Origin: Acidobacteria bacterium UBA2994
Lineage (GTDB): Bacteria > Acidobacteriota > Vicinamibacteria > Vicinamibacterales > UBA8438
Reading direction: 5' to 3'
DNA length: 12,800 nt
Assembly: GCA_002346545.1 (NCBI GenBank)
Contig: DEAA01000011.1
Coordinates: 1 to 12,800, forward strand
Below the pieces are notes generated by a model, which ran no database searches, was not told where the DNA came from, and saw only the letters and a list, made by a program, of their open reading frames with translations. A program made the translations under genes and the position numbers. Position 1 is the first letter of the stretch, and every line of letters begins with the position of its first letter. Positions 7,158-12,800 of the stretch are shown piece by piece.

Positions 7158-8701
7158 CCGACGGCAGGGCACTACTCGTCGCCAAGGGGCTTGAGAAGAG
7201 CTACGACGTGCCAGTGATCGAGGGCGTCGACCTCGATCTCAGGCCGGGCGAATGCCATGCCCTCGTGGGTGAGAACGGCGCGGGCAAGACCACCTTGGTC
7301 AAGATCCTCTCTGGCCTGACCCCTGCCTCGGGGGGTGCCATGACGCTAGACGGCGCGCCGTATCGCCCAACGGACCGCGCCGAAGCGACGGCGCGCGGTG
7401 TCCGTACCGTCCTCCAAGAGCTCGTCGCGGTCGAGACCTTGACCGTCGGCGAGAGCCTCTTTCTTGAGCAGTGGCCCCATAACTGGGGTTGGATCGACCG
7501 AGAAGCGCTTGCGCGTGAGAGCCGTCCACTCCTCGACCGCGTGGGCCTTCAGCAGGTCGCCCCGGGGCAGCCTATGGCCAGCCTGGGCATCGGCCAGCGC
7601 CAACTGGTGGAAATTGCGGCGGCGATCCATTTGCCGTGCCGCCTCCTTCTGCTGGATGAACCCACCGCCGCGCTGACTGATGCTGAAGCGGAGCGGCTAT
7701 TCGAGGTGCTGGGCGAGCTCCAGACGCAGGGTACTGCCCTGCTCTACATCTCACATCGGCTCGAGGAAATCCTCCGCCTGGCCAATCGGGTCACGGTCTT
7801 GCGCGATGGACGACAGGTGGCCTCGAAGCCGACCGACGCGGTGTCGACCGAAGAGCTCATCCGACTGATGGTGGGGCGGACCGTGGCTGACGCCGTCACC
7901 CGCACCACGCCATCCTCTGACCAACCAGCGCTCCGGGTACGCAGTCTCGAGGCAGGACCGGCTGTCCAGAGCATCAGCTTCGACCTGCACTGGGGCGAGG
8001 TGCTGGGTTTTGCCGGACTGGTCGGGGCCGGTCGGAGCGAGACGATGCGGGCCGTCTATGGCGCTGACACCGCGGTCGGCGGAGAACTTCGTGTCGATGA
8101 CGACGAGGACGGCCAGCGATTCGCGTCTCCACGTCAGGCTGTCAAGCGGGGCATCGCCATGCTGGGCGAAGACCGCCATCGGCACGGCCTCCTCGGTTCG
8201 CTCCCGGTCCGCGTAAACGTCGCCCTAGCCAGCCTGGGCCGTCTCGCGCGTCGCTTTGGCTGGATGGATCGCACGGCGGAGCAGACCGCTGTCGATGCCC
8301 TAATCCACCGACTCCGCGTGAAGTGTACCTCGACCGAGCAGCCGATCGACCGGTTGAGCGGCGGCAATCAGCAAAAGACCCTGATCGCCCGCTGGCTGCT
8401 CCGCGAACCACGGATCCTGATCTTCGACGAGCCCACCCGCGGCATCGACGCCGGCGCGCGCGCCGAGATCCATCAGCTCCTCGCCGGGCTGGCCGACAGC
8501 GGGAGCGCGGTACTGCTTGTCTCCTCGGACCTTCGAGAGCTGACGACCCTATCTGACCGGATTGCGGTCCTGTCGAGGGGCCGCCTCGTCGCCACCTTCA
8601 AGGGCCCGATCTTTGATCCGGAGGCAATCATGACCGCCGCCTTCAGTAGCCATGTCGCCCCAAGCGCGTCACCGTCTCCTGGCAGAGCTGACCATGCGTG
8701 A
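7154..8701 (+). CDS. Sugar ABC transporter ATP-binding protein, two ABC domains (RbsA/MglA-like)
   Basis: This 515-residue protein carries two tandem nucleotide-binding domains, the arrangement of ribose, galactose and xylose importers. Domain 1 has Walker A GENGAGKT (39-46), signature LGIGQRQ (144-150, a variant of LSxGQ), Walker B LLLLDEP (164-170) and switch His201. Domain 2 has a degenerate Walker A, GLVGAGRSE (288-296, Arg for Lys), an intact signature LSGGNQQ (401-407), Walker B ILIFDEPTRGID (421-432) and Ser in place of the switch His. This asymmetry is normal for RbsA-type proteins, not a sign of decay. The ATG sits in an ATGA overlap with the binding-protein gene and has no clear ribosome binding site of its own, so translational coupling is likely. 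E. coli RbsA has 501 residues. The C-terminal tail after about residue 500 is Ser/Pro-rich and overlaps the permease start. Confidence 0.95.
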   Translation: MTDGRALLVAKGLEKSYDVPVIEGVDLDLRPGECHALVGENGAGKTTLVKILSGLTPASGGAMTLDGAPYRPTDRAEATARGVRTVLQELVAVETLTVGESLFLEQWPHNWGWIDREALARESRPLLDRVGLQQVAPGQPMASLGIGQRQLVEIAAAIHLPCRLLLLDEPTAALTDAEAERLFEVLGELQTQGTALLYISHRLEEILRLANRVTVLRDGRQVASKPTDAVSTEELIRLMVGRTVADAVTRTTPSSDQPALRVRSLEAGPAVQSISFDLHWGEVLGFAGLVGAGRSETMRAVYGADTAVGGELRVDDDEDGQRFASPRQAVKRGIAMLGEDRHRHGLLGSLPVRVNVALASLGRLARRFGWMDRTAEQTAVDALIHRLRVKCTSTEQPIDRLSGGNQQKTLIARWLLREPRILIFDEPTRGIDAGARAEIHQLLAGLADSGSAVLLVSSDLRELTTLSDRIAVLSRGRLVATFKGPIFDPEAIMTAAFSSHVAPSASPSPGRADHA

Positions 8702-9638
8702 GGGACTGAGCCTTGTCGGCGTGCTCGTCACGCTGAGTCTCGGCTTCGGTCTGCTGAGCGACGCGTTCCTGACGAGCGCCTCACTGGCCACCATCGCCAA
8801 CCAACTCCCCACAGCGCTCACACTCGCTGTCGCGATGACCCTCGTCCTCGTTGCTGGCGGAATCGACCTCTCGGTCGGCTCGGTCCTGGCTGTCAGCCAA
8901 GGGGTGCTGGGCGTGGCCATGACCCAGCTCGGTTGGAACTGGCCGGCAGCGATCGCGGCCGGCTTGACCACGGGCCTGCTGGCTGGGCTGGTCAACGGCG
9001 CCATCGTCGTCCGGTGGGCGCTCCCCTCCTTCATCGTAACCCTGGGGATGATGGAGGCGGCGCGCGGGGGCGCCTATCTGGTGACCGGGTCGCGGACCCA
9101 GTACATCGGCACCGACATCGAGTGGCTGGCCGATCTGTCATGGCTCGGGCTCTCGGCGCCCTTCCTTGCCGCCGTCGCGCTGGTGATCCTCGCCGAGGTG
9201 GTGCTGACCCGCACCGTGCTCGGGCGACAGGCGATCGCCATCGGCACGAACGAAGAAGCGGTACGACTAGCCGGCGTCGACACTCGTCGCGTCAAGCTGA
9301 CCATCTTCGCCCTGTCGGGGCTGCTCGCCGCCGTGGCCGGCGTGATGCAGGTCGCGCGGCTGGCCTCGGCAGACCCCAACGCTGGCACCGGGTTCGAGCT
9401 GAGTGCGATCGCGGCCGCCGTCATCGGCGGCACCCGGCTGATGGGCGGCAAAGGCTCGGCCGTAAACAGCTCGCTCGGCGTGGTCATCATGGGCGTGCTG
9501 GCGACCGGACTGAGCCAGATCGGCGTGCAGGACCCGACCAAACGGCTCGTCACCGGCGGCGTGATCGTCCTGGCGGTTATCGCCGACGTGTATCGTCAGC
9601 GCTGGACCGCAGCCCGCCGACACCAGGACTTGACCTAA
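8652..9638 (+). CDS. Sugar ABC transporter permease (RbsC-like)
   Basis: This 328-residue very hydrophobic inner-membrane protein of the BPD_transp_2 family would form the importer channel as a dimer. Family landmarks are TLALAVAMTLVLVAGGIDLSVGS, cut here to AMTLVLVAGGIDLSVGS (about 60-76), then ALPSFIVTLGMM, the ATPase-contact segment GTNEEAVRLAGVDTRRVK, and GTGFELSAIAAAVIGGT with GGKGS. About eight to ten membrane segments are visible. E. coli RbsC has 321 residues. The ATG at 8652 overlaps the ATPase gene by 50 bp. An in-frame ATG at 8694 would cut the overlap to 8 bp and leaves an N-terminus starting MREGLSL, also plausible for the family. Neither start has a strong ribosome binding site. 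I keep the longer form because many relatives have a short charged N-terminal tail. Confidence 0.93.
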   Translation: MSPQARHRLLAELTMREGLSLVGVLVTLSLGFGLLSDAFLTSASLATIANQLPTALTLAVAMTLVLVAGGIDLSVGSVLAVSQGVLGVAMTQLGWNWPAAIAAGLTTGLLAGLVNGAIVVRWALPSFIVTLGMMEAARGGAYLVTGSRTQYIGTDIEWLADLSWLGLSAPFLAAVALVILAEVVLTRTVLGRQAIAIGTNEEAVRLAGVDTRRVKLTIFALSGLLAAVAGVMQVARLASADPNAGTGFELSAIAAAVIGGTRLMGGKGSAVNSSLGVVIMGVLATGLSQIGVQDPTKRLVTGGVIVLAVIADVYRQRWTAARRHQDLT

Positions 9639-9664
9639 GGCGCCTCGGGGTACACCCTCATGGC

Positions 9665-11077
9665 GTGCAAAGACGAACGCTTGCCCTCACGGGAATGTGC
9701 CTGGTCGCGACGGCGACCCTGTCATGGAGCCAGACGAGCCCCCTGCTCGACGCCGCCAGAGAAGGCGACGCTAACAGGGTCGCCACCCTGCTCGCCGACG
9801 GGTCCGATCCGGATACTCCACAGGCCGATGGCGCCACCGCACTCCACTGGGCCGCGCACCACGACGACCTAGCGATGGCGACGTCGCTCGTCGAGGCTGG
9901 CGTGACCGCCGGCGCCGCCAATGAGTTTGGCGCCACCCCGCTCTGGCTGGCCGGCATGAACGGCAGCCCGGCCATGACCAAACTGCTGCTGGAGGCTGGC
10001 GCCGACGCCAACGCCGCGTTGCCATCAGGTGAAACGATACTGATGACCGCCGCCCGCACGGGTAACCGCGACGTGGTCCGGCATCTGGTCGACGCTGGCG
10101 CCCAGCTCGACGCCCAGGAGGCAACTCGAGGGCAGACGGCCCTAATGTGGGCCATCGCCGAAGGCCATGCCGAAGTGGTGGAGCTCCTGGCGGCACGAGG
10201 CGCCGACATGCATCTTCGTTCGTCGGAACGCCCCCGTCGCATGCACACCCGGACGGCCGGATTCGCACCTACGGGCGTCTTCGACACCAGCCAGGGCGGG
10301 AACACCGCGATGCTCTTTGCCGCGCGCCACGGCGACGTGGAGACTGCCAGCCACCTCGTAGCCGCCGGGGCCGACGTGAACGACGCGTCGCCGATGGGCA
10401 ATAGCGCCCTAGTAGTCGCGGCCATGAGTGGTCACGGCGCGCTGGCGCGCTACCTACTCGCCGAGGGCGCCGACCCGAACGCGTCAGACGCGGGGTACAC
10501 CGCGCTTCATGGGGCTATTCTTCGGGGTGATGGCGCCCTCGCGCGCTCATTGCTCGGCGCTGGCGCAAACCCAGACGCACCCATCGAGCACGGCAGCCCG
10601 GGCCGGCGCAACAGCCCGGACTTCGTCCTCGAACACGGCGTGGTCGGCGCCACACCGTTCTGGCTCGCCGCGCACTTCGGCCGCCCGGAGATCATGCGGA
10701 CCCTCATGGAGCACGGCGGCGACGCCTCGATGACGACCGACTCGGGCACGACGGCACTTCTGGCCGCCGTCGCTACCAGGCAACGGGTCGAACCCGGGGT
10801 GGTGGCTGATCCGGCCGCGCAACAGAGGGTCGTGCGCGCGGCCGCGGAAGCCGCCCTCGACGCCGGGGTACCCGTAGCCGCGGCGGATACCGGCGGCACC
10901 ACGGCGCTGCATACGGCCGCCAGACGCCGGCACGGGTCGGTGATCCGTCTACTGGTGGAACGTGGGGCAAACCTGGAGGCCGAGGACGACGAAGGCCGCA
11001 CGCCACTGGCACTGGCCAGAGGCGACGACGACAACGCGTCAGTGCAACTGTTGAAAGAACTAGGCGCGAGCCGCTAG
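9665..11077 (+). CDS. Exported ankyrin-repeat protein
   Basis: This 470-residue protein is built almost wholly of about twelve ankyrin repeats, seen as repeated G-x-T-A/P-L-x-x-A ... LL-x-x-GAD blocks: GATALHWAA, GATPLWLAG, GETILMTAA, GQTALMWAI, GNTAMLFAA, GNSALVVAA, GYTALHGAI, GATPFWLAA, GTTALLAAV, GTTALHTAA and GRTPLALAR, after a partial cap SPLLDAAREGD. Inserts of about 20 residues sit between repeats 5 and 6 (Arg-rich, around SERPRRMHTRT) and between repeats 8 and 9, and repeat 10 is lengthened. Residues 1-23, from GTG 9665, form a signal peptide ending near SWSQ, so the protein acts outside the cytoplasm, probably as a protein-binding scaffold. The frame is open to 8933, but that part lies inside the permease gene. 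The start is GTG 9665; ATG 9695 is a weaker option. No good ribosome binding site is seen, and the 26-bp gap allows co-transcription with the permease. Similar proteins commonly neighbour DUF1552/DUF1592 genes, as here. Confidence 0.88.
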   Translation: MQRRTLALTGMCLVATATLSWSQTSPLLDAAREGDANRVATLLADGSDPDTPQADGATALHWAAHHDDLAMATSLVEAGVTAGAANEFGATPLWLAGMNGSPAMTKLLLEAGADANAALPSGETILMTAARTGNRDVVRHLVDAGAQLDAQEATRGQTALMWAIAEGHAEVVELLAARGADMHLRSSERPRRMHTRTAGFAPTGVFDTSQGGNTAMLFAARHGDVETASHLVAAGADVNDASPMGNSALVVAAMSGHGALARYLLAEGADPNASDAGYTALHGAILRGDGALARSLLGAGANPDAPIEHGSPGRRNSPDFVLEHGVVGATPFWLAAHFGRPEIMRTLMEHGGDASMTTDSGTTALLAAVATRQRVEPGVVADPAAQQRVVRAAAEAALDAGVPVAAADTGGTTALHTAARRRHGSVIRLLVERGANLEAEDDEGRTPLALARGDDDNASVQLLKELGASR

Positions 11078-11089
11078 CGCCAAGCGCTA
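11075..11089. repeat. Perfect inverted repeat holding both convergent stop codons
   Basis: TAGCGC, the loop CAA, then GCGCTA form a perfect 6-bp stem. The left arm begins with the TAG stop of the ankyrin gene. The right arm ends with the TAG stop, read on the other strand, of the DUF1552 gene. No T-run follows on either side, so it is not a classical intrinsic terminator, though it could act as a short bidirectional 3'-end hairpin. Confidence 0.5.
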
Positions 11090-12421
11090 CACGCCGGCCA
11101 GGCCGTCAAGCCGCAGCCGCCCATCGCTCTCCCCCACACGATCGACCGGAACGTCGAGCTTCTCCATCAGCGTCACCAGCAGGTTCGGCATCAAGGGATC
11201 GTCGGGGTAGTGCAGATGGCGGTCGCCCTCGATCTGGCCCCCGCAGCCACCCAACAGTAGCACCGGTAGGTCGAGCGGGCTGTGCGCGTTGCTGTCCGAC
11301 ATACCGCACCCGTACATCAACAGCATGTTATCTAGCAGCGATCCGTCGCCGTCCGGCGTATTGCGCAGCTTGGTCAGATACTCCGCGAACAGCGAGGCGT
11401 GATAGGCGTTGACCTTCGACATCAACGCGATCTTTTCCGGCTTGTATTCGTGGTGCGACAACGGGTGATGTGCGTCCGGCACTCCGATCTCGGTATAGGT
11501 TCGCGAGCTGACTTCCCGCCCAAGCATGAACGTGGTGACCCGGGTCAGATCCACCTGGTGCGCCAGCAACTGCAGATCGAACATCAGCCGGACGTGGTCG
11601 GCAAACGTCGACGGGATACCTTCAGGCTGCATCACCTCTGGAAGATCGACGCTCTGTCGCTGCTCGGCACGCTGAATCCGACGCTCGATGTCGCGGACCC
11701 CCTCGAGATACTCGTCAATCTTCAGACTGTCGTCCTGCCCCAGCTCCCGCTGCAGGGTAGCAACCTTGTCGGTAACCGAGTCGAGAATGGAACGGTCACG
11801 CGCCATCCTGACCTGCCGCACAGCCGGGTCGGTGCTGCCACTATCGCCGAACATCTGCTCGAACACCACGCGCGGGTTGTTCTCCATCGGCAACGGCGTC
11901 GTCCGGCTCCGCCAGCAGATGGTATTCGTGTACACGCAGCTGTGCCCACCGCTGCACTGGCCGGCATTGGCCCGGCTGTCGATGGCCAGCTGCAGCGAGG
12001 CAAGCTCTGTCTCCTGCCCGTACTCGCGGGCCAGCAACTGGTCCATGGAGGTGTCAGCGACCGGTGCCGTCTCACCCGCCACACCGGCGGCGCCGGTCAG
12101 GAACGTTGTCGATGCACCGGCGTGCGCGGGGGTCCAGTAGCCTCTGAGGCCGGAGACCACCGTCATCTGGTCTTTGAACTCCGCCAATGGCTGCAGGATC
12201 GGCGTCAAGGGGAAACCGCGACCCACTTCGGCCGGCGTCCAGTACTCCATCGCGATACCGTTGGGCACATAGACCACGCCGAATCGGCGTCTCGGCTTGG
12301 CGGCCGTGCGTGCCAGGGCCGACGCGGCGGGCACCATCGCATCTAGCAGCGGCAAGGCGAGCGCGGTACCCAGTCCGCGTAAGACGGTGCGCCGTGGCAG
12401 CGACATCTTGGTGATGATCAT
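11087..12421 (-). CDS. Tat-exported DUF1552 (HXXSHH) family protein
   Basis: This 444-residue protein belongs to DUF1552, known for a conserved HXXSHH motif, seen here as HPLSHH (319-324, within VPDAHHPLSHHEYKP). The N-terminus has a twin-arginine signal, LPRRTVLRGLGTALALPLLDAM (positions 8-29), here RRTVLR, pointing to export in folded form, often a sign of a cofactor. Other conserved-looking stretches are GVVYVPNGIAMEYWTP (48-63), QLAIDSR, the Cys-containing CSGGHSCVYTNTICW (156-170), DEYLEGVRDIERRI (236-249), VTTFMLGRE and LLMYGCGMSDSNAHS. The biochemical function is unknown. It lies 35 bp downstream of the DUF1592/DUF1585 gene on the same strand, the usual order for this pair, so co-transcription and a joint role are likely. 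The start at 12421 could be replaced by the in-frame ATG at 12406 without losing the Tat motif. Confidence 0.92.
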   Translation of the reverse strand: MIITKMSLPRRTVLRGLGTALALPLLDAMVPAASALARTAAKPRRRFGVVYVPNGIAMEYWTPAEVGRGFPLTPILQPLAEFKDQMTVVSGLRGYWTPAHAGASTTFLTGAAGVAGETAPVADTSMDQLLAREYGQETELASLQLAIDSRANAGQCSGGHSCVYTNTICWRSRTTPLPMENNPRVVFEQMFGDSGSTDPAVRQVRMARDRSILDSVTDKVATLQRELGQDDSLKIDEYLEGVRDIERRIQRAEQRQSVDLPEVMQPEGIPSTFADHVRLMFDLQLLAHQVDLTRVTTFMLGREVSSRTYTEIGVPDAHHPLSHHEYKPEKIALMSKVNAYHASLFAEYLTKLRNTPDGDGSLLDNMLLMYGCGMSDSNAHSPLDLPVLLLGGCGGQIEGDRHLHYPDDPLMPNLLVTLMEKLDVPVDRVGESDGRLRLDGLAGV

Positions 12422-12456
12422 GATCCGACCTGGCTCCCTCTGTTCAGGGTCCCCGC

Positions 12457-12800
12457 TTACCTAGACGCCGGTGACGCCGACGCAACTCGTGTCTCGCCGT
12501 CGGCCCGGGCGCGCCGCTCCTGGAACGGCGCGCTTTTGACGATCCCCAGCACGATGGACGACCACCGATACTCGTCGGCCGCCGAATCCCGCGCAATCTG
12601 TCGCACGCTCGGACGGTCCTGATACACCAGACCGCGTCCAAGGGCATAGGCCAGTAACTTCTCGGTTACCGCGCCCGCAAAGTCGTCACCCCTCCGTAGC
12701 AGTTCGCGCCGGAGCCCAGCCGGCCCGTCGAAGGCCACCCCGCTCGGCATGGTGGCCGAGGCGTCAATCGGCTGCCCGGCCTCGCTCGTGTCCCGCCACC
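12457..12800 (-). CDS. DUF1592/DUF1585 planctomycete-cytochrome-type protein, C-terminal part
   Basis: The frame is open from the window end to TAA at 12457 and gives about 113 residues, so the N-terminus lies outside the window. The visible part reads WRDTSEAGQPIDASATMPSG as a lead-in, here cut, followed by FDGPAGLRRELLRR, FAGAVTEKLLAYALGRGL, YQDRPSVRQIARD and YRWSSIVLGIVKSAPFQ. This matches the DUF1588/DUF1585 end of large exported proteins that also carry DUF1587, DUF1595 and DUF1592 and often a c-type cytochrome domain. Any haem CXXCH motif would be upstream and cannot be seen. The last 20 or so residues after PFQ are Arg/Ala/Ser-rich and not conserved. An in-frame ATG at 12750 is not the true start, because the conserved GQPIDAS block lies before it. 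The DUF1552 gene follows 35 bp downstream. Confidence 0.9.
   Translation of the reverse strand, partial: WRDTSEAGQPIDASATMPSGVAFDGPAGLRRELLRRGDDFAGAVTEKLLAYALGRGLVYQDRPSVRQIARDSAADEYRWSSIVLGIVKSAPFQERRARADGETRVASASPASR

Noticed and set aside
8015..8045. Possible loss of ATPase function from the degenerate second Walker A
   Set aside because: Arg in place of Lys in the second domain is usual for RbsA/MglA-type proteins, so it is not a sign of decay.
8933..9664. Extended N-terminus of the ankyrin frame inside the permease gene
   Set aside because: The permease frame is conserved throughout this stretch, while the extension is Arg/Gly-rich; the ankyrin signal peptide begins at GTG 9665.
11399..12346. 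315-codon open frame on the plus strand opposite the DUF1552 gene
   Set aside because: Antisense shadow; the opposite strand carries the Tat signal and HPLSHH motif, and this frame shows His/Arg-rich, domain-free sequence.

Overview
The window is high-GC bacterial DNA, densely packed with genes, most of which encode exported proteins. The gene content is DUF1592/DUF1585 (planctomycete-cytochrome type), DUF1552 (HXXSHH), an exported ankyrin-repeat protein, DUF3604 and a penicillin-acylase-type lipoprotein. That mix is typical of uncultured Acidobacteriota, Gemmatimonadota and related soil or marine heterotrophs. I infer such a lineage, but no marker gene here fixes it. I see no tRNA, rRNA, CRISPR array, insertion sequence or phage gene.

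Left part (1-4411): a DUF3604 lipoprotein on + (44-2086) meets a penicillin-acylase-family lipoprotein on - (4411-2099), with only 12 bp between their stop codons. The 403-bp gap (4412-4814) upstream of the acylase is not empty. It carries the decayed remains of an MmcQ/YjbR-family (DUF419) gene on + (about 4476-4684), with a frameshift and most of the middle missing.

Centre (4815-9638): a tight + strand operon. It encodes an exported ADP-ribosylglycohydrolase-fold protein, then a sugar-type binding lipoprotein (its GTG directly follows the previous stop), a two-domain sugar ABC ATPase (4-bp overlap) and an RbsC-like permease (50-bp overlap). The likely logic is that an envelope hydrolase frees a ribosyl-type sugar, which a Rbs-type importer then takes up. 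No kinase or regulator gene is present, so the substrate is unproven.

Right part (9665-12800): an exported protein with about twelve ankyrin repeats follows the permease by 26 bp on +. It converges on a - strand pair: the C-terminus of a DUF1592/DUF1585 protein, cut by the window end, followed by a Tat-exported DUF1552 protein. The 9-bp gap between the ankyrin and DUF1552 genes lies in a perfect 6-bp inverted repeat that contains both stop codons. The DUF1592-DUF1552-ankyrin set is a recurring cluster of unknown function and is the best candidate here for an undescribed system.
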